A DNA stretch of 64,000 bases, taken from Flaccisagitta enflata (Eukaryota; Chaetognatha; Sagittoidea; Aphragmophora). The translations under genes and the position numbers were made by a program. Location: the NCBI GenBank assembly GCA_965153355.1, contig OZ231126.1:37200001-37264000 (forward strand). The letters run 5' to 3'. A model generated the notes under the pieces. It saw only the letters and a list, made by a program, of their open reading frames with translations. It did no database searches and was not told where the DNA came from. This document shows, piece after piece, positions 12,647-22,342 of this stretch (within the stretch, counting starts at the first letter, position 1; the number at the start of each line of letters is the position of its first letter).

Positions 12647-15426
12647 ATACTTCATCTAACTGTTTGAGAATTGTCCATATAAATGTAAGAGGCATTCACG
12701 TGAATGGCCAATCATTAAACCATTATCTCAGCCGCCTTCAATTCCCAGAGATTATCACTATTAACGAAACAAAATTGAACCAATCAGTTGACTACTTTCC
12801 AGAAAATTACTACTGCGCCGCACGACGAGACTCTTCCCACGGTCATCATGGCTCAATGATACTGGTAAAAAATGGTCTTAATGATGTTAGTGAGCTTACG
12901 TCCTTTCAGAATGAGTTCAAGGAAGAAGTGATAGGAATTCGCATAAATGGTAAAGATAACCGACCGGCATTGAACATTTGCACATACTATAATCCACCTG
13001 GTAGTTATGTTAACCCAAATATCTTTGAGATGTGTAATAAGCTCAAAGGAGCTACGGTCATTTGTGGTGATCTAAACTGCAAAAATTCTATATGGGGTTC
13101 AACAGCAGATGATGCACAAGGCGACCATCTCCTCCATACCATAAATAACACAAACTTTGCCATACTAAATGATGGGAATATGACGCGATGTGATCCCTAC
13201 TATGGCACAGAGCAAGTTCTTGATATTGTTTGTTGCAACCAGAATGCATTGAAATATTTTAACTTCTTCTTTGTCGGCCCAGATATAGGATCGGACCACT
13301 ATCCTATCTCCATAGAATTTCAACATCTAGTCCCCTCAGTAGCAACAAAAACACGATATATCAAAAACACTGATTGGAACCGATTTAAAGAAATTCTTAA
13401 AGAGATTACTGTCCATGATCCATCAACGCCCGAGGAAGTTGACACAGTCGTTTCAAGCATAACTGATGCAATCATTAATGCATTTGATTCAGCTTGCCCA
13501 CTGACTAAAAAGTATGTAAGAAGATGTTCTTTCACACCCAAAATGATTACCATAGTAAAGGAAAAACGCCATTTACGAAGGCAAAGAAGAGCTGCAAACA
13601 AAGATGGTAATTCACTTCTAGCTTCATATTTACAAAAACAGATAAATTTGAAAAACAAGCACCTGAAACATCTTCAAAAGAAAAAAAATCGCGAAGATCT
13701 GAATCGAGACTGTAACACTCTCAACGTTGAGAAAGACAGTGCAAAGTTTTACAGGCTCTTTGACAGACTGACAAATCGGAAGAATAAAGTTCATCAACTT
13801 AGTCCTTGTATCAGTACAGATGATGGTGAAACTGCTGTAACTAATCGTGAAAAAGCTGACCTCTTCGCTAATCATCTTGGAAAGTGCCATAGATTGAATG
13901 ACTATCATGGATTTGATAAAAAATGGCGCAAAGAAGTGGAAGAATTTGTTAACAAAAACCATCGGATGTTTACGGCGCATAAAGATGAGTGTTATACAAC
14001 CACTGAGCCGGGTGACAATCACCAACTACTTGATTCCATAAGTGTAGAGGAAATCGCCGACAATCTAAGATTCTGTAAAAACAAATCTGCTGCAGGCAGA
14101 GACAGAATCAGCTATGCTATGCTGAAGAAAGTTCCAAGAAATGTGTACAACGCTTTAGCACAAGTTTTCAATTCTTGTTTGAAACTAGGCTATTTTCCCG
14201 ACTCATGGAAAAAAGCATCTGTCTCTATGATACCTAAGCCAGGTAAAGATTCTCGCCTTGCAAAAAACCATCGACCAATCTCCCTTCTACCATGTATTGG
14301 CAAAGTTTATGAAAGAATCATATCAAAACGACTTTCAGGTTTTATGGAACAAGAAAATCTGTTCAGTCCATATCAGAGCGGATTCCGTAGAGGACGTCAG
14401 ACTTCAGAACAATTACTCCGCCTCATAGAAGAGACCTCCAACGCCACTAAACAAAAGAAAATTTCTGCTGCTCTCTTCTTGGATGCAGAAGCTGCTTTTG
14501 ACAAGGCATGGCACGACGGAATCCGCTACAAACTCTTTCAACTTGGACTTCCTCAACGACTTATACGACTGATAAGTTCTTTTCTTACTAATCGCTCACT
14601 AACAGTCAAGGTTGGTGACGAATTATCAGCCCCTGTTCAAATGGAAGCAGGGACGCCCCAGGGCTCATCGCTGTCACCGCTTCTCTACATCATCCTGGTC
14701 AACGACATCCCAAAGGAAGTAACACAAACTACCTCTTTAAGTCAATTCGCAGATGACATAGCACTGTGGTCCCAAGCTTACACACATAGAGAAGCAGTAC
14801 GCAAACTGCAAAAAAGCATAGATATGTTAGGGGGCTGGTGCAGACGCTGGCGAATTAAACTTAATGCAAGTAAATCCAACTTGCTCATCATTAGCAGAAT
14901 TCCAAATAGTAAAACAGATGACTCCAGTGTAATGCTGTTTGATGACATTGTTTCTCCTTGCCAACATGCCAAGTTTCTTGGTATAGAAATTGATGATCGC
15001 CTGAACTTCAACAAGCACTATGACGAAAGAGTAAAGAAAGCAAAGTCACGCCTTAATCTTTTCACGCTGTTGTCACGTGGCGGAGTAAACAATGCAACGC
15101 TTGTCCGCCTTTACAAGACTTTTGTTCGACCGCTCTTTGAATACGGTTCAGTAGCAACAATTGCTGCAAATGAAAAGAGCGTTTACAAATATCAGAAAGT
15201 GCAGAATGACTATCTCCGGATCTGTCTCTCTTTACCAAAATATATTCGAACCTCTCTATTACATGAAGCAGCAGGACTTGAACTGATTGATAAACGGTTG
15301 AGTTCACTGAGTATAAAACAATTCAACACAATGAAAAGCCTCGACATAATCAAAGACATGTGTGATAAATCTCCAAATATTATCCCGCTGAACGAATTTA
15401 AAAGCCCATTGGATTTCTTGCTTTAG
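12643..15426 (+). CDS. LINE ORF2: APE endonuclease and reverse transcriptase
   Basis: An intact 927-residue polyprotein. Residues 8-225 form an AP-endonuclease-like domain with the expected catalytic positions: N14, E42 (NETKL), D143 and N145 (GDLN, then WGS), D194 and S217-D218-H219. A YNPPG loop is at 116-120. The reverse transcriptase spans about 480-760, with first catalytic D614 in LDAEAAFDKAWHDG, the AGTPQGSSLSPLL block, and FADD at 702-705. FADD replaces the usual YADD, but both aspartates are kept. The C-terminus has the Jockey-type RPLFEYGS and QNDYLRICLSLP motifs and no RNase H domain. The start is the ATG in the ATGA overlap with ORF1, which suggests termination-reinitiation. The protein nicks target DNA and reverse-transcribes element RNA in the nucleus. 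Clade assignment is from motif layout. Confidence 0.95.
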   Translation: MNTSSNCLRIVHINVRGIHVNGQSLNHYLSRLQFPEIITINETKLNQSVDYFPENYYCAARRDSSHGHHGSMILVKNGLNDVSELTSFQNEFKEEVIGIRINGKDNRPALNICTYYNPPGSYVNPNIFEMCNKLKGATVICGDLNCKNSIWGSTADDAQGDHLLHTINNTNFAILNDGNMTRCDPYYGTEQVLDIVCCNQNALKYFNFFFVGPDIGSDHYPISIEFQHLVPSVATKTRYIKNTDWNRFKEILKEITVHDPSTPEEVDTVVSSITDAIINAFDSACPLTKKYVRRCSFTPKMITIVKEKRHLRRQRRAANKDGNSLLASYLQKQINLKNKHLKHLQKKKNREDLNRDCNTLNVEKDSAKFYRLFDRLTNRKNKVHQLSPCISTDDGETAVTNREKADLFANHLGKCHRLNDYHGFDKKWRKEVEEFVNKNHRMFTAHKDECYTTTEPGDNHQLLDSISVEEIADNLRFCKNKSAAGRDRISYAMLKKVPRNVYNALAQVFNSCLKLGYFPDSWKKASVSMIPKPGKDSRLAKNHRPISLLPCIGKVYERIISKRLSGFMEQENLFSPYQSGFRRGRQTSEQLLRLIEETSNATKQKKISAALFLDAEAAFDKAWHDGIRYKLFQLGLPQRLIRLISSFLTNRSLTVKVGDELSAPVQMEAGTPQGSSLSPLLYIILVNDIPKEVTQTTSLSQFADDIALWSQAYTHREAVRKLQKSIDMLGGWCRRWRIKLNASKSNLLIISRIPNSKTDDSSVMLFDDIVSPCQHAKFLGIEIDDRLNFNKHYDERVKKAKSRLNLFTLLSRGGVNNATLVRLYKTFVRPLFEYGSVATIAANEKSVYKYQKVQNDYLRICLSLPKYIRTSLLHEAAGLELIDKRLSSLSIKQFNTMKSLDIIKDMCDKSPNIIPLNEFKSPLDFLL

Positions 15427-15662
15427 CAATTTACCGTCTTGAAATTATATCAGCCAATTGGTTGACTGAATTACTTGTTTTACACTAGAAAATACGTTTT
15501 ACAACCCTGTTTTTACATTTTCGAATGTATGATTTGTATTTATACTTTTAACCTTAAAGAATTGGGATGAAGGGACTCTTTTTGTTAGTCCGTAGCGTCC
15601 TTTAGACATTGTTGCAGTGTTTTGCTTGCTATATGTCTATTAAACATCATTTTCATTTCATT
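15427..15662 (+). other. LINE 3' UTR and tail
   Basis: 236 bp after the ORF2 stop, with ATTAAA at 15639-15644 and a terminal repeated ATTTC tail in place of a long poly(A). Confidence 0.8.
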
Positions 15663-15673
15663 TCAAAAGAAAG
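15663..15673. repeat. LINE target site duplication, right
   Basis: TCAAAAGAAAG, identical to 10783-10793. Confidence 0.93.
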
Positions 15674-15684
15674 CAAGAAAAAAA

Positions 15685-15905
15685 CAAGTAATGCGGGGTC
15701 ATGATATCATTGCGGATGGTTGGGCAGGGGCAGGGACGTAGCAAAATCTTTCTTTTTATGCTCATTGCCCCAACCGATAGTTTGTTTGTGTCCATCGAAA
15801 CTTTAAGAAAAATGAAGCCAAGCATTGGAAGAGATGTACAGGACGGGCCCATGAAATGGACGGAGCAATGGACAAATGGACAGACAATCTTATAGAAACG
15901 TATGA
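15685..15905 (+). mobile_element. A3-derived HINE-like element (pre-duplication)
   Basis: It begins CAAGTAATGCGGGGTCATG and continues with ATTGCGGATGGTTGGGCAG, then a divergent body ending in GGACAGACAATCTTATAG. The same body, without the left end, is in copy 2 at about 26729-26945, so the insertion predates the segmental duplication. Confidence 0.65.
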
Positions 15906-16035
15906 CCCAACAAATATTTTGTCTAAGACCAATAGTTGTTAAATTTGTTTAGCCACAGCACCTTTCCAACATCCAAAGTAACAATACTCGAAAAAGTGTT
16001 AGATGGTCAGATATGGTTGAGATCGAAGTTAAGAG

Positions 16036-16390
16036 AGGGAGCAGAGCATCGGTCCTAAATGGGCCGATGACTTATGCTTCCACTCATGGGGAAACTTCTC
16101 CTTCTTAAAGCGGTTGTAATTTTGGCCTTTGGGCTGAGATTTAGGCTTTCAGTCTAAGGTTTGGACCTTGAAGCTGGCATTTTGGCCTCAGGCCGGGATT
16201 TTGAGCTTGAGGCTTTGATTTAAGCTTCAAGGCTGGGATTTGGGTCTTGAGGCTTAGATTAGAGCCTTAAGGCTGGGATTTGGGCCTCGAGGCTAGGATT
16301 AGGGAGGACATACAAGAAGAAGAAAAAATAGGAGATATTTCTCCATGTGTGAAAGCTTAGTTCATCAGCTCTTTTTAGGCCGCTGCCCAA
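16036..16390. mobile_element. Foldback family B element with 20-bp minisatellite
   Basis: The left arm (GGGCCGATGACTTATGCTTCC ... AACTTCTCC) and right arm (GGAGATATTTCTCC ... GGCCGCTGCCC) are inverted copies of the family B termini. The core is repeats of GGCTGGGATTTGGGCCTCGA type. The left terminus is more degraded than the right. Confidence 0.75.
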
Positions 16391-16486
16391 AAAGTGAATG
16401 AACAGCTTAAAAAATACCGTAAAACTGACCATACAACTTTCAATCTTGAAAAAGGTTCATCAATTGAATGCAGAATCTCTCTTTTA

Positions 16487-16633
16487 AGTCGCAGAAACGC
16501 CACTTGACACCTTGCTGTGTCTTTCTGTCAAACGGTCGGTTCATCCATCCGGGATATTTTCAAATTGCAAGTGGTTTTGCATTCTTGCCCCTGCCCAACC
16601 GTCCGCCACTGTCTTGCCGTGTATCCGGGCTTG
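16487..16633 (-). mobile_element. HINE-like element, subfamily A2
   Basis: The hairpin end (AGTCGCAGAAACGCCACTT) follows a T run. Then come a GTCAAACGGTCGG stretch, the GCCCCTGCCCAACCGTCCG block and the CAAG end (GTGTATCCGGGCTTG). The copy-2 counterpart is 27290-27437, so it predates the duplication. Confidence 0.8.
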
Positions 16634-16696
16634 TCCTTCTTCTCCAGATCCTCCACCCCCTTCTTCTTCTTCTTCTTTATCACTTTTTTATTCAAA

Positions 16697-16932
16697 CAAG
16701 GCCGGATACACGGCTACCTTAGTCGCGTGCGGGTGGGCAGGGGCAGTATTTGAGTTACTAAAGCACTTGGGCAAGTGAGGCCAAAGACCGCAAAAACATA
16801 AAAAAAGTAAAATGGGGACTGACCGACCAACCGACCAACCGACCAACCGACCAACCAACCAACCGACACACCGACCGACCGACTGACCGACCGACGGACA
16901 AAGCGGGGTGTAGTGTCGCGTAGCACGCGACT
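16697..16932 (+). mobile_element. HINE-like element, subfamily A1, with empty paralogous site
   Basis: It begins CAAGGCCGGATACACGGCTA. Motif AGTCGCGTGC is at 16721-16730, followed by GGGTGGGCAGGGGCAG, a (GACC/CAAC)n array, GACAAAGCGGGGTGTAG and the terminal hairpin GTCGCGTAGCACGCGAC with CTAC after it. Copy 2 reads TTCAAATTACTC at 27488-27499 with no element, which fixes both boundaries to within a few bases. Confidence 0.92.
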
Positions 16933-16935
16933 ACT

Positions 16936-17028
16936 TACTCTTCATCTTCTTCTTCTTCTTCCTCTTCATCTTCTTCTGCTTCTTCATCTGAATATTCATC
17001 TTTACCTTCTTCTTGTTCTTCTTCTTCG

Positions 17029-17070
<42 letters not shown>

Positions 17071-17207
17071 ATATCATCATCATCATCATCATCATCATCA
17101 TCGTCTTCGTCTTTGTCATCGTCATCGTCGTCGTCATCGTCATCGTCATCGTCATCGTCCTCCTCCTCCTCCTCCTCCTCCTCCTCCTCCTCCTTCTCCT
17201 CCTCCTC

Positions 17208-17241
<34 letters not shown>

Positions 17242-17405
17242 TTCTTCTCCTTCTTCTTCTTCTTCTTCTTCTTCTTCTTCTTCTCTTCTTTTTCTTCTTC
17301 TTCTTCTTCTTCTTCTTCTTCTTCTTCTTTTTCTTCTTTTTCTTCTTCTTCTTCTTCATCTTCTTCTTCATCTTCTTCATTTTCTTCTCCTTCTTCTTCT
17401 TCTAG
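16936..17405. repeat. Compound trinucleotide array (CTT/CAT/CGT/CCT)
   Basis: About 470 bp of pyrimidine-rich triplets, passing from CTT to CAT to CGT to CCT and back to CTT. It is open in several frames on both strands because no stop triplet occurs in the units. Copy 2 has a much shorter version at 27498-27540. Confidence 0.97.
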
Positions 17406-17615
17406 GTAGAGGAGAAATTAGAAGAAGAGGAGGAAAGTGAAGAAGAAGTGGAAACCGAAGACCATACACAGTGACTTTGATGGTGATTTTATTTCTTAAA
17501 ATTTTCGATGACGATGCCAATGCCGATGATAGGGATGCGGGGAAAAATCCTGATTCCCGACTAAAGCCACCAGACATTTGACACAATAGGTCGCTCAAGC
17601 TGCATACACTTTTTT

Positions 17616-17803
17616 AGTCGCGTGCTACGCGACTCTATAACCCGCTATTTGTTCGGTCGGTCGGTTCGTCCGTCATTTGCTGTTAGCTTTTTTTCGGCTT
17701 TTACGGACGATTTTTGCGTAACTGCCCAATCGCTTAAATAACTTTTTTTATCACTGCCCCTGCCCACCCACACGCGACTTCGGTAGCCGTGTATACAGCC
17801 TTG
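17616..17803 (-). mobile_element. HINE-like element, subfamily A1, with empty paralogous site
   Basis: The perfect hairpin AGTCGCGTGCTACGCGACT lies at 17616-17634, then CTATAACCCGCT, a GGTCGG array, TGCCCCTGCCCACCC and the CAAGG end (GTATACAGCCTTG). In copy 2 the site is an uninterrupted T run (CACTTTTTTTCTTGTG near 27810), so the 188-bp unit inserted into T-rich DNA. Confidence 0.94.
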
Positions 17804-18251
17804 TTTTTCTTGTGAGAACATCACTTTTTGGGCGAGCTTTCAATGTTCTAGAATTTTGGGTAGTATCAAGGCTTGAACGTTTTTAAATTGTTCTAAATTT
17901 AAACTCAGTTTTCGAGCTTTAGTCAAGAAAGTTTTTAATTGGTTTGAGTTTGTCTTCAAGGCGGAAATGAAGGAAAATGTCAATAAAACTACAAAGCAGT
18001 TCCAACGTTTTAAGTGAATGGTAAGAGCAATGAGAATGCTGTAAAAATCATACAATTCATATGATTTTATCCAGGTTTACTATTTCCATTGAACAAATGA
18101 AGCTTTCTAATATTTCTAGCATGTTCTTAAATTTCTGAAGATTTCGAGCTTATGTTCTTGAATGTTTGATGAAAGGAAGCCTTCCAATGTTCTTGCCACT
18201 TTTTTAACTAAATATGAAGTCATTAAACCACAATTTGGTTTCCTCCAAAAA

Positions 18252-18440
18252 ATTGTACTCATTATGCAAATAAGTTATTCTTGTATATCCAGAACAAAAG
18301 ACAACCGTCTTTGCAGGTATTCTTTATACCGCCTTGTTTTACCGATTCTTCAGCTAATGAGGGTTCAAGTCTTACAGAGAATCAACCAATCACAGTATTC
18401 TCACCTTCCCAGTGGAAAAAATCGAAGCGGGACCTGCGTT
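18252..18440. repeat. Repeated module E with octamer and CCAAT-like motifs (copy 1)
   Basis: The module contains ATGCAAAT (18264-18271), a TTTGCAGGT block, and GAATCAACCAATCACAG. It recurs at 21925-22095 and 28255-28450, each followed by a microsatellite (CAA, GT, CAA). Octamer plus CCAAT is a promoter-like combination, but no downstream gene is seen. Confidence 0.75.
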
Positions 18441-18469
18441 TTAGCACTTTTGTGTTTGTCGGTAACATC

Positions 18470-18519
<50 letters not shown>

Positions 18520-18560
18520 CGACAACGACAACAACAACGACAACGACAACGACGACGACG

Positions 18561-18591
<31 letters not shown>

Positions 18592-18600
18592 AAACAACCG
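18470..18600. repeat. (CAA)n with GAC interruptions
   Basis: About 130 bp of CAA triplets with GAC variants in the middle. Confidence 0.97.
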
Positions 18601-18716
18601 TCCGTTGGTCCGTTGGTCCGCCCGGCGGTCCATGGTGATCAAGTTGGGAACTGTAACACGCATTTACGCCCCTGCCCACCCGTCCGCAACTGGTATTGGC
18701 CGTTTATCTGGCCTTA
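18601..18716 (-). mobile_element. HINE-like element lacking its hairpin end
   Basis: A GTCCGTTGGTCC array, CCCCTGCCCACCCGTCCGCA and a CAAGG-type end (TTATCTGGCCTTA) are present. The hairpin end is replaced by the (CAA)n array. Confidence 0.65.
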
Positions 18717-18756
18717 TTTTTTTACATATCCACTTAAACATCGCATGTGACTAGAA

Positions 18757-18830
18757 GAAGAAAAAGAAAAAGAAAAAGAAAAAGAAAATGAAAAAGAAAA
18801 AGAAAAAGAAAAAGAAAAAGAAAAAGAAAT
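18757..18830. repeat. (AAAAAG)n microsatellite
   Basis: Hexanucleotide purine array of about 74 bp. A similar short array is at 19216-19245. Confidence 0.95.
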
Positions 18831-19337
18831 TTTTGAAATTTGAAATTTATGTGATTCTATTGACCCAGACCCAGACGCGTAACAAATAATCACGAGTGTC
18901 TAAAGTCTAAAAGGGTAACTTGATAAATGATAAATGCGCGAGGTGCGCTGAGATAAAAACATAAACGTCTTCTTTGTTCGCCACCTGTCGAAGTAATGAG
19001 AGATAAAAGACAAACGCAATCTCTTTGATCGTCCAGTTGGAAGGGGGGGGAGAAAGGGTGAAGTGATAAATGGACAAAATCTCAATTTTACTTTGTCTTT
19101 ACCGTCGCCATAGGTCGGATGTGAGCGCAGAAAAAAAGAAAGACTTGAAAAACATGGCTAAACTTCTCCCAAGAAGAAAATCCAAATCGCGTAGATAACC
19201 GGCCGCCGTCGTAAGAAAAAGAAAAAGAAAAAGAAAAAGAAAAAAAGGATACAAGAAGGAGAAGAATGAAAGAAAGAAATTTAGTGTACAGGCAAAAAAA
19301 GCGATGTACAACGGGACGATGCAGACAGCCATAAAAA

Positions 19338-20161
19338 CAAGGCCAACACCTATAAGTCGCGTGCGAGACTTACAGATTGGCTTAGAATGACTAAAAATGA
19401 CTTAGAATGTCTCAGTACCACCTTGGAAATAAGTATATCGACACCTTCAACTTAAGATTTCTCCGCTTCTAGAATAGCTAGAAACTTTTTTAAAAAACAA
19501 TTAAACTTTGGCAAATTATCTTCAGAATGAATGCAATCTGGTTCTTGTAGCTTTAGCCGTTTAGAAATGGCAAACAAAAGAACGAAAACATTCATTTTAA
19601 AAATGCAGAAAAAATCAAGCATGAAAAAGTTAATTTTTTAATGAGAGTTTTAACTGAGGATATATTTGCTTCTAGAAAAGCTAGATACTTTTGTAAAAAA
19701 AGCAAATTAAACTCCATCAAAAAATCTTTAAGATGAGCGCAATCTGGTTTCTGTAGCTTTAGTCGTTTAGAAATTACAAATAAAACAATAAATCTATATC
19801 CACAATGATTGGTTCTGCAAAGTTAGTTTAAGATATGTTAAACCAAATCATCCTTTACAAAATAAAAAGCCATATAGAATGCTTGAAATATGGAAAACTC
19901 GAATCATCAGTAAGATAAAGACATCATATTACCCCCATGCACTTTCAGTATGAGGTTTTAGTTGATGCCTAGTAGATTAATCAATGAATTGCCTAGGTGT
20001 CGGTATACTTTTTACCAAGATTGTATACTCTTAAGTGACTTTAAATGACCTTAAGAAATAGAATTGATAAAAAAAAGAAAAAGTGTGATGGAACGAAGGA
20101 CCGACCGACCGACCGAACGACGGAAGTACGAAGCGGGGTGTAGAGTCGCGTGCACGCGACT
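19338..20161 (+). mobile_element. Long HINE-like element, subfamily A4, with core tandem repeats
   Basis: Left end CAAGGCCAACACCTATAAG, motif AGTCGCGTGC at 19355-19364, a short ATGACTTAGA run, a core of about 650 bp, a (GACC)n array, AAGCGGGGTGTAGA and the perfect hairpin GTCGCGTGCACGCGAC at 20145-20160. The core holds two direct repeats of about 115 bp (from 19466 and 19669, offset about 203 bp). The shorter A4 copy at 30163 lacks this core. Confidence 0.85.
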
Positions 20162-20463
20162 AACAACTATCTCACCCCAAAAATCTATGTATACGTGTAC
20201 TTGTATTTGTATTTGTGTTTGGGTAAGGAGAAGAAGAAGAAGAGGGAGAAGAAGACCGAGCAGAAGAAGCATTAGAAGAAGAGGGAAGGATAGAGAGAAG
20301 GGAAGAGGAAACCGAGGACTTTTTCCCGAAATTGACGCAATTGGAATTTTCGATGATGATTCCGATGACGATGCCAATGCCGATGATAAGCAGATGGGGG
20401 AAAACAGATGGCAGAAAAAACATGCCATCCAAGGATCGTACATGGTCAGCGGTACCCAATGCC
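20162..20463. other. Non-coding stretch with GAAGAA tract and shared module
   Basis: A purine-rich GAAGAA tract spans 20225-20310. The stretch TTTTCGATGATGATTCCG (about 20348-20392) is a third copy of a module also at 17506-17545 and 27668-27712. Confidence 0.65.
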
Positions 20464-20930
20464 TGCTTGGAGTGATTAGCTGAAGAAGTGGAGTGAGAGC
20501 AGGGCAGTGACTACACAAGGGCAATGTCCTGTAGGACACAAGGGTTGAATTTCTGTATGTCCTGGGAGGGCATGTTTGAGGCCTTAGGAGCAATTTTCCA
20601 TGATATTCATTGCATTCTTTCATTATCTCATCAATTTGCCATTTCCATGTTATTTTAGTAGGACATAAGCATTTTTTTACTTTTTGGGCAGCATCCGTCC
20701 GTCCATCTGTCTTCCCCCCTCGAATTTGCCCTCCCAGCCCTCAATTTAGCCTTCGAGGCTCCAAATCAGCCCCCCCCCTCAAATCTAACCTCCAGACTTC
20801 AAATCTGCCCTCCAGACCTTCAATTAGCCCTCCAAGCTGCTTGTAGCGATTAACTGAAGAAGTAGAGTGAGAGCAGGGCAGCGGCCCCAAAGGGCCGATG
20901 TCCAGTAGCACACAGAACGTAAACGCCAAA
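20464..20930. repeat. Family C repeat, two partial copies
   Basis: The segment GATTAGCTGAAGAAGTGGAG ... GAGCAGGGCAG occurs at 20464-20508 and 20838-20882. Each is followed by a GGGCAGYRRCC ... CAGTAG terminus like that of the foldback at 24493. Between them lie CCTCCAGAC-type minisatellite units. Confidence 0.65.
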
Positions 20931-21039
20931 ACTGCAAAGTGTTTCCGACCGACCAATATGCAACAGACTGACCGACCCACAAAACAACATTGTGCGACAC
21001 AAAATCCACCAAAGAATTAAAAAAACGATCTGTCATCGA

Positions 21040-21204
21040 CTTTATGAAAGTTGAAACAACATTGCCCTTAAAAAAGGAGGCCAGAATTCTCCAATTTACA
21101 AAGGATGAAAGCCTTGCAAGCTTTCAATGGTGTTTACTCCGGATTGCTCACAACTATCCTTTACTACTGACAAACAAAATGCTTACCCGACAAAATGTAA
21201 TTAG
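21040..21204 (-). repeat. Dispersed repeat family D (inverted copy)
   Basis: ATGAAAGTTGAAACAACATT through GGAGGCCAGAATTCTCCAAT and on to the TTTACTACTGACAAAC block is the reverse complement of 31501-31648. Shorter copies are at 31222-31279 and 62974-63033. Confidence 0.85.
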
Positions 21205-21257
21205 TTGATCTCGGTTTTAGATGTGAAAATTACAGTTACTCAACAATGAAAACTAAG

Positions 21258-21263
<6 letters not shown>

Positions 21264-21351
<88 letters not shown>

Positions 21352-21352
21352 C
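21264..21352. repeat. (CAA)n microsatellite
   Basis: About 89 bp of pure CAA/ACA triplets. Confidence 0.98.
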
Positions 21353-21406
21353 TAGTTGGATTGGATTGATTCAGAATCTGCCAAAACGAATTTTTGTGCT
21401 GTACTC

Positions 21407-21424
21407 ATCATCATCATCATCATT

Positions 21425-21460
<36 letters not shown>

Positions 21461-21510
21461 GTCGTCATCATCATCGTCATTGTCGTCATCATCATCATTG
21501 TCGTCAACTG
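21407..21510. repeat. (CAT)n with CGT interruptions
   Basis: About 100 bp of CAT triplets interrupted by TAT and CGT. Confidence 0.96.
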
Positions 21511-21616
21511 TTTGAATATATCAGTATATCATATATCATTAGTTCCGCTCCGCCTTCTGTTCAAATTTGCATTTAAATAGTTTTTGATAAAAAATCTGAA
21601 TCAAATAATCATCTCT

Positions 21617-21743
<127 letters not shown>

Positions 21744-21823
21744 CCCCAAAACAGACACCGCATTGCATAAAGATAAAACGACCTTAGGCTTAGATTGGCT
21801 GAAAAAACTGTTTAAACAACTTG

Positions 21824-21881
21824 TGATGGACCGACCAACTGACAAACCAAAAAGTAATATAGAGCCACGTAGCACGTGACT
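21824..21881 (+). mobile_element. HINE-like right-end fragment
   Basis: GATGGACCGACCAACTGAC followed by the hairpin CACGTAGCACGTG and CTC. The left half is missing. Confidence 0.65.
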
Positions 21882-21924
21882 CAATTTTTTCATTGAACCC
21901 CTCCTCGGTCTCTTCCAAAGAAAT

Positions 21925-22095
21925 TGTTATTACTATGCAAATTAGCTATACTTGTACTAATCCTGAACAAAAGACACACGTCGTTGCAGGTCTTTAGTAT
22001 AACGCTTTGTTCTCCCAACTCTCCAGCCAATGAGGGCTCGAGCTTGATATAAAACAAACCAATAGCAGCGTTCTCTCCTTTTGGTGGAAAAAATA
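21925..22095. repeat. Repeated module E (copy 2)
   Basis: Carries ATGCAAAT at 21935-21942 and CCAATGAGGGC plus CCAATAGCAG, parallel to 18252-18440. It is followed by (GT)n instead of (CAA)n. Confidence 0.75.
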
Positions 22096-22098
22096 CTG

Positions 22099-22100
<2 letters not shown>

Positions 22101-22186
<86 letters not shown>
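22101..22186. repeat. (GT)n microsatellite
   Basis: About 86 bp of pure GT. Confidence 0.98.
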
Positions 22187-22189
<3 letters not shown>

Positions 22190-22342
22190 ATTTGCCCTTC
22201 ATCCACGCCAATCAACCTTACTTGAAGTTGAATGCTGATTTTTTTTTTCATTTCCGGAAGTATCACTTCATTTTCTCAATATATTTTCGTAACCTTACGC
22301 GCATTTGCCATTTGTCCACCAAATCATGTCTCAATCTTTTTA

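Larger units (their letters stand above)
10794..15662 (+). mobile_element. Full-length Jockey-like non-LTR retrotransposon
   Basis: This 4869-bp element has a 5' UTR of about 444 bp, ORF1 (gag-like), ORF2 (endonuclease plus reverse transcriptase), a 236-bp 3' UTR with an ATTAAA signal at 15639, and a tail ending in (ATTTC)-like repeats. Both flanks carry the 11-bp duplication TCAAAAGAAAG. It transposes by target-primed reverse transcription: the endonuclease nicks DNA and the RT copies the element RNA at the nick. The ORF1/ORF2 arrangement, three CCHC knuckles, the FADD box and the absence of an RNase H domain fit the Jockey clade. Since the unoccupied site survives at 26709, insertion followed the segmental duplication. 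The element looks young: ORF2 is intact and ORF1 has one frameshift. Confidence 0.95.
10580..18600 (+). repeat. Segmental duplication, copy 1
   Basis: This span aligns in order with 26525-28620. It begins at TCTCGATCTCATCTTGTCTG and ends in a (CAA)n array. It is longer than copy 2 because it carries the LINE (10794-15662) and two hairpin-ended elements (16697-16932, 17616-17803), and because a triplet repeat tract expanded. Copy 2 keeps the empty version of each of those sites. Confidence 0.9.

Noticed and set aside
16697-16932. Canonical Helitron (TC...CTRR, A|T target)
   Set aside because: CTAA after a hairpin is suggestive, but the other end is CAAGG, not TC, and flanks of most copies are A runs. 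A Helentron/HINE-like assignment fits better and is itself only inferred.
16913-17440. 175-residue Leu/His/Ser-rich open frame and its minus-strand Lys/Arg frame
   Set aside because: It spans a compound trinucleotide array with no stop triplets in its units; translations on both strands are homopolymers.
20464-20580. Hammerhead ribozyme
   Set aside because: CTGAAGAAG superficially resembles the core, but the conserved CTGATGA and GAAA elements and stems are absent.
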